A stretch of DNA of 55,616 bases from NCBI GenBank assembly GCA_024277995.1, contig JAJRUD010000116.1, forward strand, positions 1-55,616, read 5' to 3'. Numbering within the stretch: the stretch's first letter is position 1; each line of letters begins with the position of its first letter. The stretch is from Chloroflexota bacterium. Lineage in GTDB: Bacteria > Chloroflexota > Anaerolineae > Anaerolineales > E44-bin32. The translations under genes and the position numbers were made by a program. The notes under the pieces were generated by a model that made no database searches, had not been told where the DNA came from, and worked only from the letters and a program-made list of their open reading frames with translations. Positions 45,765-53,065 of this stretch are shown piece after piece.

Positions 45765-45881
45765 CGCTGTCCCTCATCAATATGATCGCGGGCCAGGGAG
45801 CTGAGGTGGTGACAGGCATGGCTCTCGGCGTAGCCCCGCTCCCTGGAGGAAGGGCTTAGAGCGCCTGATTCACTCTTGCAT

Positions 45882-45887
45882 TATACT
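45882..45887 (+). promoter_or_regulatory. -10 box (TATACT) for a probably leaderless transcript
   Basis: TATACT ends 8 bases before ATG 45896 in the divergent kinase/FHA intergenic region. No Shine-Dalgarno is seen before this ATG. Confidence 0.55.
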
Positions 45888-45895
45888 CATTCACG

Positions 45896-46594
45896 ATGGC
45901 AAGCAAAACGACCGGGATGAGAGGGTCTGACATGGAGGTCCGCCAGGAAGATACTCCCGTCTTGGTGGCACAGACGGGCGAGCTGCGAGGAGGACGATGG
46001 CCACTCATGGGGGAGGAATTCCTGATAGGGCGCTCGCCGGATTGCGACCTGGTAGTGCCTGACCGCCAGGTATCGCGATATCACGCGCGGCTGAGGCGCG
46101 AGGGGACGGGCTTCGTGTTGGAGGATCTTGGGAGCAAGAACGGCACGCATCTGAACGGCACGCCAATTGAAGAGCCCGCACCGGTCCAGGATGGGGACGA
46201 GATCCAGATCGCACTCGCGGTCAAGCTCACTTTCTTGGGAACCGATGCGACCATCCCACTTTCCGAAGAGGATGTGACCATGATGGGGCTGGGTCGCTTG
46301 CGGATGGATCCCTTGGCACATAGGGTGTGGGTTGGCGGGGAGGAGGTGGATCCGCCGCTGTCGCCGCCGCAATATCGCCTGTTGGAGATCCTGTACCGCA
46401 ATCCGGGCCGTGTCGTACCGCGAGATGAGATCGTGGCTTACGTCTGGCCGGACAGCCGTGAGGAAGGCGTGTCCGAGCAGGCCATCGACGCCTTGGTGCG
46501 GCGCCTGCGAGAGAGATTGTTCTCTGTTGATCCCGGCCACCAATACATCCTGACGGTGAGGGGACACGGGTTCCGACTGGACAACAGGCTGTAG
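45896..46594 (+). CDS. FHA domain fused to an OmpR-type winged-helix DNA-binding domain
   Basis: The 232-residue protein has an FHA domain at about residues 20-105 (FLIGRSPDCDLVVPDRQVSRYHARL, LEDLGSKNGTHLNG). The Arg, Ser, His and Asn expected to bind phosphothreonine are all present. A C-terminal winged helix at about 130-230 reads LSPPQYRLLEILYRNPGRVV, VSEQAIDALVRRLRERL and YILTVRGHGFRL, as in OmpR/PhoB output domains. There is no receiver domain. It would be a transcription factor controlled by a phosphothreonine ligand, and the divergent kinase gene is the obvious candidate partner. A strong hairpin terminator follows. Confidence 0.88.
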   Translation: MASKTTGMRGSDMEVRQEDTPVLVAQTGELRGGRWPLMGEEFLIGRSPDCDLVVPDRQVSRYHARLRREGTGFVLEDLGSKNGTHLNGTPIEEPAPVQDGDEIQIALAVKLTFLGTDATIPLSEEDVTMMGLGRLRMDPLAHRVWVGGEEVDPPLSPPQYRLLEILYRNPGRVVPRDEIVAYVWPDSREEGVSEQAIDALVRRLRERLFSVDPGHQYILTVRGHGFRLDNRL

Positions 46595-46604
46595 GGGAAT
46601 GACG

Positions 46605-46645
46605 AAACACTGCGGGGCACCCAGAAAGGGTGCCCCGCAGTGTTT
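46605..46645. terminator. Bidirectional terminator between the FHA gene and tmRNA
   Basis: Perfect 18-bp stem (46605-46622 with 46628-46645), 5-base loop, A-run on the left arm and T-run on the right. It serves the FHA gene (+) and, one base after the tmRNA 3' end, the tmRNA (-). Confidence 0.92.
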
Positions 46646-46646
46646 C

Positions 46647-47050
46647 TGGTGGAGATGGCGGGAATCGAACCCGCGTCCGAAGGTTTCTGTACGCGAACCT
46701 CTACAAGCATAGCCGGCCTATTTGGTCTCGCCGATCGCCCCCCGGCCGGCGGGGTAATGCGATCGACCAGCCACTCGGGCTTACGCCCCTTGGCCGCAGG
46801 ACGTGGCCCGCCTGCGGTGCACCCCGGCGATTTGGACGCTCCGCAGCGACCGGCCGGGGGGCGGTCTGCTGGGAACGGGTCCAGCGGCTGGCTGGACCTT
46901 TGGGCCTCACCCTACGCGCTTATGCTGCGAGGGGGAGGGCCGCAAAGTCAGTGCGGTTGGCACTTATAGGTTTTGCGCTGATTTTACGAGCTCGGCGCCT
47001 CTCGGCTTGCAGTTCGCGCTCATCCACCTCCGTCGACACCATTCATCCCC
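46647..47050 (-). ncRNA. ssrA: Transfer-messenger RNA (tmRNA)
   Basis: tmRNA with SmpB rescues stalled ribosomes and tags the nascent protein for degradation. On the minus strand the 404-base RNA starts GGGGATG (47050) and ends CATCTCC-A-CCA (46647), forming the tRNA-like acceptor. The T arm is GCGGGTTCGATTCCCGC. The tag reading frame starts at resume codon GCC (46959-46961) and ends at TAA (46920-46922), encoding ANRTDFAALPLAA, which has the usual hydrophobic LAA end for ClpXP. The middle has GC-rich pseudoknot stems. CCA is genome-encoded. smpB is 0.9 kb upstream on the same strand. Confidence 0.95.
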
Positions 47051-47058
47051 GTAGGCCC

Positions 47059-47064
47059 ATTATA
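47059..47064 (-). promoter_or_regulatory. -10 box (TATAAT) of ssrA
   Basis: On the minus strand TATAAT ends 8 bases before the tmRNA 5' end, the expected distance to the start site. No strong -35. Confidence 0.65.
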
Positions 47065-47161
47065 GCACATATTCCAATTCGCATAGTCACCTTCGTCCAC
47101 CCTCTATATCCTCTCTCTATCCATGATCCGATCCAAGGCTATGCGCACCGAGGGGTTTCTT

Positions 47162-47950
47162 CTACCATGTTCCTCCAGGGAAAGTATCCACCCCGGCATG
47201 CTCGCCGACGCGCTTGTACATCGTCACATCTGTAAAGGGCTTACCGAGGATGCCATCATGAATCGCCCAGCTGCGGCCACGCATGCTGTCCGCCTGAGCG
47301 GGCCTGCGGAAGGGGGAGGAGCCATCCAACTGGGCGCGCAGATCTCCGCCCGGCTGAAAGCCTACGTGAATGCGCTCCATCATGCGGCGCCCCTTCGCGT
47401 ACGCAAATCCATAGCGTTCAAATATGACTGCGTTGTGATAAGAAAGGGGCTCTACGAAGAAGAGATCGTGCCCGAGCGACGACACGAATTTCTCGAAGGC
47501 GCCTATCGCGTGACGCAGCATACGCAGGCCGCGCCGCACCTGTCCCGGAGCCAGACCAGCTTGCATGGCGGCCAGCTCGGCTGCCAGATTGCGGCGGTCA
47601 ATGCCAAAGTGCGTCGGCGTCCCATCGGGCATGCGGTCAACGTCGAAACGCGGCGATTCGGGGTCGTTGACCACGTACAGCAAGACGTGAACCTGCCCGT
47701 TCATCGTGTCCGTCAGATGAGCATAGAGAAGCGGGTCTGGCGCATCGGCCCGATGGCGCAGATCCACCACAACATCGGTTGATCCTGCCTTGCAGCGCAG
47801 CTCAAGGAGCTGCCGCCCTTCGGCGTCCACGAAGTCCTCGGAGATATTGAACCGCTCAAGGAGCTGACGCGGAATGAAACGCTTGTAGATGGCTTCCTTC
47901 TCTTCGCGAGGAAGGCGATTGATCGCGGAGATAGAAGTGGGGCTGTTCAT
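47162..47950 (-). CDS. Unknown protein between smpB and ssrA, weak GNAT-like pattern
   Basis: The 262-residue protein lies between smpB and tmRNA; its ATG 47950 overlaps the smpB stop by four bases, so it is coupled to smpB. No signal peptide or membrane segment is present. The N-terminal third has LPREEKEAIYKRFIPRQLLERFNI and a LLELRCKAGSTDVVVDLRHR beta region. The region FFVEPLSYHNAVIFERYGFAY is like motif B of GNAT acetyltransferases (N-x-x-A-x-x-x-Y-x-x-x-GF), but motif A is not evident. I do not recognise a family. A role in ribosome rescue is possible only by position. Confidence 0.65.
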   Translation of the reverse strand: MNSPTSISAINRLPREEKEAIYKRFIPRQLLERFNISEDFVDAEGRQLLELRCKAGSTDVVVDLRHRADAPDPLLYAHLTDTMNGQVHVLLYVVNDPESPRFDVDRMPDGTPTHFGIDRRNLAAELAAMQAGLAPGQVRRGLRMLRHAIGAFEKFVSSLGHDLFFVEPLSYHNAVIFERYGFAYAKGRRMMERIHVGFQPGGDLRAQLDGSSPFRRPAQADSMRGRSWAIHDGILGKPFTDVTMYKRVGEHAGVDTFPGGTW

Positions 47951-48414
47951 TGCCTTCCCTTTCGCGCCAGCGTCCGCTCCATCTCGCGTGCTGCTTCGCG
48001 CTTGGCCAGGTCGCGGCGCTTGTCGTATTGCTTCTTGCCGCGCGCCAACGCGATCTCTACCTTGGCGCGCCCGTTCTTGAGGTACATTCGCGTCGGCACG
48101 ATGGTGTACCCCCGCTGGCGAACCTTATCGAACAGACGCAGGATCTCCCGCTTGTGCAGCAGCAACTTGCGCGGGCGGCGCGGCTCGTGATTCATCTTGC
48201 TGGCAGGGTCATAGGTCGCGATATGTGCGTTGACCAGCCAGGCTTCGCGCCCATCGACGCGCACATATGCCTCGCGCAGGCTCACCTTGCCGGCGCGCAC
48301 CGACTTTATCTCACTCCCCTGGAGAACAATCCCCGCCTCAATCATCTCTTCCAGGTTGAAGTCGTGCCTGGCCTTGCGATTGGTCGCAATGACCTTGAAG
48401 TCCTCTTCATTCAC
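47947..48414 (-). CDS. smpB: SsrA-binding protein SmpB
   Basis: SmpB binds tmRNA and delivers it to stalled ribosomes. I chose GTG 48414, with GGAGG about 8 bases upstream, giving 155 residues, the family norm. An open extension to 48642 has no SmpB similarity. The product has VIATNRKARHDFNLEEMIEAG, the GIVLQGSEIKSVRAGKVSLREAY core and ATYDPASKMNHEPRRPRKLLLHK. The C-terminal basic tail (ARGKKQYDKRRDLAKREAAREMERTLARKGRQ region) enters the decoding channel. Its partner tmRNA is on the same strand about 0.9 kb downstream, after one unknown gene. Confidence 0.95.
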   Translation of the reverse strand: MNEEDFKVIATNRKARHDFNLEEMIEAGIVLQGSEIKSVRAGKVSLREAYVRVDGREAWLVNAHIATYDPASKMNHEPRRPRKLLLHKREILRLFDKVRQRGYTIVPTRMYLKNGRAKVEIALARGKKQYDKRRDLAKREAAREMERTLARKGRQ

Positions 48415-48834
48415 CGTACCGGCCTCCACGCTGCCCCGAACGTCGTAAGTCAAACACGGATGCCCTGCGCCCACGGGAACATATACGTGGCGAGCATTCC
48501 GGGTGCCCTGTAGTCTATGCAAGTCGTGCGCCCCAACCGCCGGGCTCCTTTCAAGTACAATAAGTCTACTACGCCGATACGAAAAACGGCGCACAAGGCG
48601 CGCCCGCCGCATGAAGGGTCTCTGCCGCCGGTTGGCAGGCACGCCGCCAGAAGGGTACCGCTCTCAACCCGGAGCTTCTGCCAGTCGGAAGTTGACGGCG
48701 CCAGAGTGCAACGCTGACCGCCACGAAGAGATGCTCGCGGGTGAGCGGGACACACCAGTCCGAGAACGATTGTAGCATGCCTGCCGGGCCCTCAATGCAG
48801 GACTGCACAGCAGGCCGCTCCTTCGGAGACGCAT
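48415..48834. other. Intergenic region between smpB and a divergent unknown gene
   Basis: About 420 bases without a convincing gene. The short ORFs on both strands have no ribosome site or recognisable product. A minus-strand TATTGT near 48561 and an AAAGGAG just downstream could begin the smpB transcript or a short leader peptide of 28 codons from TTG, but nothing supports translation. No tRNA, repeat or terminator is visible. Confidence 0.4.
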
Positions 48835-49257
48835 GTGGCCAGAATCATCCATACCGACCCTCCGGGCAGGGTCAGACGTCGCATACTTCAGTTGCTGGCT
48901 CTTGCTCTGCAGCATCTTGCCAAATGCAAGCGCCGCGAGGAAAAAGCTGACGTGCTAGCCTTCATGGTGCTCGCCCTGCGCGAGCTCGATGACACTATCG
49001 CGCGCACCGTCAGCGCTTGGGAAAAGCGAGGCTATTGGTTGAAAGCAGAGCGCTTTCGTGCAGACTGGCAATGGGTGGACTTCTTGCGCCGGCAAATCGA
49101 GGCAGCACTAGAGGCGGCGGACATCGCACGCGCCGCGGCCGCCGCAGCAGGGCTGGAATCCTACACGGCTGACGTCAAGATCCCGCGCCGGATCATGGCT
49201 TCCCGCCCTTGGGATGGCGCTTTCGATCGCTGGCGAGCTATCAGCACGGACACCTAG
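48835..49257 (+). CDS. Small helical protein, function unknown
   Basis: The 140-residue protein starts at GTG 48835 with GGAGAC upstream. It is basic at the start (ARIIHTDPPGRVRRRILQ), then mostly helical with Ala-rich stretches (LALREL, AALEAADIARAAAAAAGLE). It includes an aromatic segment SAWEKRGYWLKAERFRADWQWVDFLR and ends PWDGAFDRWRAISTD. No membrane segment or known motif is seen. It stands alone before the histidine kinase. The coding case rests on length, start signal and codon pattern, without a known homologue I can name. Confidence 0.55.
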   Translation: MARIIHTDPPGRVRRRILQLLALALQHLAKCKRREEKADVLAFMVLALRELDDTIARTVSAWEKRGYWLKAERFRADWQWVDFLRRQIEAALEAADIARAAAAAAGLESYTADVKIPRRIMASRPWDGAFDRWRAISTDT

Positions 49258-49320
49258 GCAATCGCGACCGCGCGGCTCCCGCTGTGGCCGACACGATTTC
49301 CTCTCGCCTGCCTGCACCTG

Positions 49321-49326
49321 TATAAT
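49321..49326 (+). promoter_or_regulatory. -10 box (TATAAT) upstream of the histidine kinase
   Basis: A perfect TATAAT preceded directly by TG lies 51 bases before ATG 49378. The -35 region is poor. Confidence 0.5.
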
Positions 49327-49377
49327 CGCTGCGTAACTGTCCGCAGATATGAATGGCCTACATGGGGGCCTGACGGA

Positions 49378-51687
49378 ATGACGACAAGGACATCAGAGGG
49401 ACCCCATCCATCCGATCGGCACTCCGAATCGGTTGGAACTGGAGTCGCGCAGAGCAGATTCGCGCAGGCGCTGCACGAAGCTGCTCTGGCCCTGAGTGCT
49501 GAAACGGATCACGCGCGACTGCTGGACAGGATCCTGGAGCAGGCCATGCTCGCCATCCCCTGCGACGCGGCCAACATCCTCAGCTACGAGGGAAAGCTGA
49601 GCAGGGTCCTGAAGGGGCGCGGCTATGAGCGCTTCGGGACCGCGCGCGCGGAGATTGAAGGCACCACTTTCGCGATCGACGAATATACAACGTTACGCAA
49701 AATGGTGAGCGGCCAGGCGATGGTCATCCCCGACACGGCACAAGACCCCTGCTGGGTCATCCGTCCCGGCTTCGAGTGGCTGCGTTCCTGGGTCGGGGCT
49801 CCCATCCTGCATGGCGGCATCCTGATGGGGTTCATAAACCTGGACAGCGCCACCGCCAACGCTTTCAACCAAGACACCGTTGACCGACTGCGCGCTTTCG
49901 CCGCCCACGTCGCGGCCGCCATGCAACGCACCCGGCTTTACGAACAATTGCGGGGCGAACACGCCCGGCTGCAGCATATCCACGCCATCAGCCGACGCCT
50001 GGCGGGCGTGCTGGACCGGGATGCAGTTCTCACCAACCTGTTATGGGGCAGCCTTGAAGCCATCGACGGCGAGATGGCATTGATCTACTTGCTGCGAGGC
50101 GATCGCGGGCAGCCGCACCTTCAGGCGTGGATATCGCGCCTGGACACGTTGGATCCGCTGGCTTCGCATCCCATGGCCAGCGACCTGGCGCGCGAGACGG
50201 TGGAACGGCGGCGCAGTCTCAGCAGAGCCTATACCATAAAGGGCAAGCGGTATTGGACGCTGGGCTTTCCCCTGCTTTCGGGAGAATGGACGTGGGGCGC
50301 CGGGATCATCTGGCTTGCGTCAGAGGCAGAGCCTGATGGCTCATGGCTCAACGTCTTCGACACCGTGGGCCAGCAGGCGGGCTTGGCACTGCGCAGTGCG
50401 ATGCAGCATACAGAGGTGCAGCGCAGACTGCGCGAAATGATGGTCTTGCAGCGCGTCGTGGGTGCCGTCGCCAAGCGGCTGAGTCCTGACGAGATGATGG
50501 CCGAACTGGTGGTGCAGTTGCATCAAGAGCTTAACTTCCCGGCCGTCCAATTGCTGCTACGGGAGGGGGATTCGCTGGTCGTGCGCCATTTCAGCGGGCC
50601 GCGCCCGCTCATCGATGAGATGCCCATGGGGCGGGGGATCATCGGCCACGTGGTCGAAACAGGGAAGCCAGCGCTGGTGCGCGACGTTCGGCAAGACCCC
50701 CATTATGTCGCGCTCCTGGTGGGCACGCGTGCCGAAGCCGCCGTGCCCATCCGCCAGGGAGATCAAACAGTGGGCGTGCTCAACGTTGAGACTGCAGACC
50801 AGTCGCAGATCAACCACGAGAGCGTATCCCTGCTCTCCACCATTGCTGATCAGGTGGCGGTGGCCCTGCACAACGCAGCTCTATACGATGAACTGCGCCG
50901 CAACATGGAAGAGCTTGAGGACCGCGTTGAGGCCCGCACACGCCAGCTCCGCATCGCGCTCGAACAGGCGCATGCTGCGGAGCGCGCCAAGTCACAATTC
51001 GTGGCTGACGTATCGCACGAGTTGCGCACGCCGCTGACGAACATCGGTCTTTACCTGGATCTACTGGACATCGGCGCCAAGGAACGACGCGAAGAGTACA
51101 TGGCGACCCTGCGCCGCGAGACGGCGCGCCTGGGATCCCTGATCGAGCAATTGCTCAACATCGCGCGCCTGGACAGCGGCCAGCTCGAGCTGCGCGGCCA
51201 GGCGATCGATCTGTCCGCACTTGTGCAGGTCCTTGTCGATGACCGCAGGAAACACATTGGAGAGAAAGGCCTGTCCTTGCAGGTCAATAAGCAGCCTGAT
51301 CTGCCCCTGGTCTGGGTGGATCCCCGACTGATCCTGCAAGTGATGGGCAATCTGCTGAGCAACGCGATCCATTACACTCCTTCCGGCGGTGATATCTGGC
51401 TGAGCACCGAGCTACGCAGTCGGGAGGGGACCCAATGGATCACTTTTTCCGTTCGCGACACCGGCCCCGGCATCCCCGAGGAGGAGCGCGACAAGATATT
51501 CGACCGCTTCTTCCGGGGCGTCGCCGGCCGAACAAGCGGGCTTTCCGGCACCGGACTTGGCCTGGCCATTTCGAAGGAGATCGTCGAGAGGCACGGGGGC
51601 ACGATCACTCTGGATTCGCACGGCGGTCAAGGGGCATGCTTCACGGTCTGGTTGCCTTCGCTGAAAGACCACCATTCATTCCAGTGA
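49378..51687 (+). CDS. Soluble sensor histidine kinase with tandem GAF domains
   Basis: The 769-residue protein has no membrane segment. Two or three GAF-type sensor domains fill residues about 40-185, 200-340 and 355-510 (for example LVLEQAMLAIPCDAANI-like start, WVGAPILHGGILMGFINLD, AAVPIRQGDQTVGVLNVE). A coiled linker leads to a HisKA domain with phosphoacceptor His547 in DVSHELRTPLTN. The ATPase domain has QVMGNLLSNAIHYTP, VRDTGPGIPEEERDKIFDRFF and GTGLGLAISKEIVERHGG. It should sense a small cytoplasmic ligand or redox state. A response regulator with its own promoter follows 75 bases downstream and is the likely partner. Confidence 0.92.
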   Translation: MTTRTSEGPHPSDRHSESVGTGVAQSRFAQALHEAALALSAETDHARLLDRILEQAMLAIPCDAANILSYEGKLSRVLKGRGYERFGTARAEIEGTTFAIDEYTTLRKMVSGQAMVIPDTAQDPCWVIRPGFEWLRSWVGAPILHGGILMGFINLDSATANAFNQDTVDRLRAFAAHVAAAMQRTRLYEQLRGEHARLQHIHAISRRLAGVLDRDAVLTNLLWGSLEAIDGEMALIYLLRGDRGQPHLQAWISRLDTLDPLASHPMASDLARETVERRRSLSRAYTIKGKRYWTLGFPLLSGEWTWGAGIIWLASEAEPDGSWLNVFDTVGQQAGLALRSAMQHTEVQRRLREMMVLQRVVGAVAKRLSPDEMMAELVVQLHQELNFPAVQLLLREGDSLVVRHFSGPRPLIDEMPMGRGIIGHVVETGKPALVRDVRQDPHYVALLVGTRAEAAVPIRQGDQTVGVLNVETADQSQINHESVSLLSTIADQVAVALHNAALYDELRRNMEELEDRVEARTRQLRIALEQAHAAERAKSQFVADVSHELRTPLTNIGLYLDLLDIGAKERREEYMATLRRETARLGSLIEQLLNIARLDSGQLELRGQAIDLSALVQVLVDDRRKHIGEKGLSLQVNKQPDLPLVWVDPRLILQVMGNLLSNAIHYTPSGGDIWLSTELRSREGTQWITFSVRDTGPGIPEEERDKIFDRFFRGVAGRTSGLSGTGLGLAISKEIVERHGGTITLDSHGGQGACFTVWLPSLKDHHSFQ

Positions 51688-51697
51688 ACGCATGACC

Positions 51698-51726
51698 TTG
51701 CGAAGATTCCCTTGGCGGGGGATAAT
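51698..51726 (+). promoter_or_regulatory. Promoter of the HD-GYP response regulator
   Basis: TTGCGA (51698-51703), 17-base spacer, GATAAT (51721-51726). It starts just 11 bases after the kinase stop, so the regulator can be made separately. Confidence 0.6.
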
Positions 51727-51762
51727 CGGGCTTGCAGTTCTGGGTTGGATGGGAGCTATGAG

Positions 51763-52821
51763 ATGGTAGGTGTGCCCAATAGGGACAGCGCTGTCACCCT
51801 GCTTGTCGTCGAAGATGACCCCGCCATGCTGGTGGCGTTGCGCGATATCCTGGAGAGCGCCGGCTACAACGTGCTGACAGCACCCAACGGGAAGATCGCC
51901 CTGGACATCCTGGAAAACGCGCGCCCGGCGCTCATCCTGTCGGATATCTCGATGCCCGTCATGGATGGCATTCAGCTCTTCGAGGCCGTCCGCAAGCTAC
52001 CACGCGGCATGGCCACGCCCTTCATATTCCTGACGGCCAAAGGCACGCGCGAAGATATATTTGCCGGAAAGATGATGGGTGCTGACGACTATATCACCAA
52101 GCCCATCACCAGCCATGAACTCATCACAGCCGTGCAATCCCGACTGCAGCGCGCCGACGAGATCATGGTCGCGCAGCTGAAGGAAGCCTACAAAGCCAGC
52201 CTGCGCACCCTGGCCAACGCCATTGAGGCCCGGGACCACTATACCCGCGACCACGTCGAACGCGTCAATGCCTACGCCCAGGCCTTGGCCATGGAATTGG
52301 GCTGGGACGAGGACCGCCGCGACGCGCTCGAATTCGGCTCGATACTGCACGACATCGGCAAGATCGCCGTGCGTGAGGCCATCCTGTGCAAACCAGGGCC
52401 GCTCACTACAGAGGAGTGGGCGGAGATGCGCCTGCATCCCGAAGTGGGCGCTCACATGATTGAAGGTATCCCCTATCTGGCGCCGGCGGTCCCGAGTGTG
52501 CTGCACCATCACGAGCGCTGGGATGGGAGCGGTTACCCTCATGCGCTGCGGGGCGACGCCATACCTGAGGACGCCCGCTTGCTGGCGGTCGTTGACACCT
52601 TTGATGCCATGACCTCTGACAGACCCTATCGGCCGGCCATGGAATTCGAGCGCGCTTTCGAGGTCATCCTTGAGGAATCGGGCCGCCTCTTCGATCCGAC
52701 CATGGTCGACTCGTTCCAGCGTTGCTGGTCGCGCGGCGAGATCCAGCGCATCGCGATGACCGCCGAGCCCACCAAGCCCACCCATTTGTCGTCTGGTTCA
52801 CGGCAGAGCGCCAAGAGCTAG
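51763..52821 (+). CDS. Response regulator with HD-GYP phosphodiesterase domain
   Basis: The 352-residue protein has a receiver domain (LLVVEDDPAMLVALRD, phosphoacceptor Asp61 in LILSDISMPVMDG, and FLTAKG with the conserved Thr/Lys). An HD-GYP domain begins near residue 150: DHYTRDHVERVNAYA, SILHDIGKIAV, HHERWDGSGYPHALRGDAIP and RLLAVVDTFDAMTSDRPYRP. HD-GYP enzymes hydrolyse cyclic di-GMP, so the output is second-messenger control. I chose ATG 51763 with GGGAG 8 bases upstream; the extension to 51712 overlaps the promoter. Upstream is the GAF histidine kinase. Confidence 0.93.
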   Translation: MVGVPNRDSAVTLLVVEDDPAMLVALRDILESAGYNVLTAPNGKIALDILENARPALILSDISMPVMDGIQLFEAVRKLPRGMATPFIFLTAKGTREDIFAGKMMGADDYITKPITSHELITAVQSRLQRADEIMVAQLKEAYKASLRTLANAIEARDHYTRDHVERVNAYAQALAMELGWDEDRRDALEFGSILHDIGKIAVREAILCKPGPLTTEEWAEMRLHPEVGAHMIEGIPYLAPAVPSVLHHHERWDGSGYPHALRGDAIPEDARLLAVVDTFDAMTSDRPYRPAMEFERAFEVILEESGRLFDPTMVDSFQRCWSRGEIQRIAMTAEPTKPTHLSSGSRQSAKS

Positions 52822-52974
52822 CCGGAGCTCTCTCGCATCACGGGGCAGGGGGGCGTGCCCGCCGGCTCTCTCGAATGGTCGCCTCGCTTGCCAGCGCGCC
52901 CCTCGCCCTTCTCCGGCCCCGATCGGCAGCACCTCGCGCGCTAGGACTGCGAAAGCAGGAGGGTGGGGTGCTCG

Positions 52975-53003
52975 TTGACGGGAGACAGGATTTGGAATAA
53001 AAT
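52975..53003 (+). promoter_or_regulatory. Promoter of the tyrosine recombinase
   Basis: TTGACG (52975-52980), 17-base spacer, TAAAAT (52998-53003); the start would be near 53010, inside the inverted repeat described next. Confidence 0.75.
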
Positions 53004-53006
53004 TGC

Positions 53007-53040
53007 CATGCTTGCGATAAGTATCATTAGCGTTAGCATG
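53007..53040. other. Candidate dif-like recombination site (imperfect inverted repeat)
   Basis: Two 14-base arms (53007-53020 and 53027-53040) match in 11 of 14 positions as an inverted repeat around a 6-base centre, GTATCA. Inner ends read ATAA and TTAG, as in dif sites (ATAA and TTAT). The layout, about 11-bp or longer arms plus a 6-base spacer, is that of Xer target sites. It lies in the leader of the recombinase gene, which starts 26 bases downstream. It could instead be an operator or an RNA hairpin. Confidence 0.45.
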
Positions 53041-53065
53041 ACTTCTTCCAGTCAGGACGGCGCTC

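Noticed and set aside
46647..47050. Integrated element at the tmRNA gene
   Set aside because: tmRNA is a common integration site, but the 3' end is intact, no repeat of it was seen downstream, and the neighbouring genes include smpB. The recombinase is 6 kb away with no element genes.
46630..47235. Protein-coding ORFs over the tmRNA
   Set aside because: They are frames through structured RNA with no ribosome sites; the tmRNA features explain the sequence.
48450..48775. Small ORFs on both strands between smpB and the helical gene
   Set aside because: No start signals or recognisable products, and mutually overlapping frames typical of GC-rich spacer.
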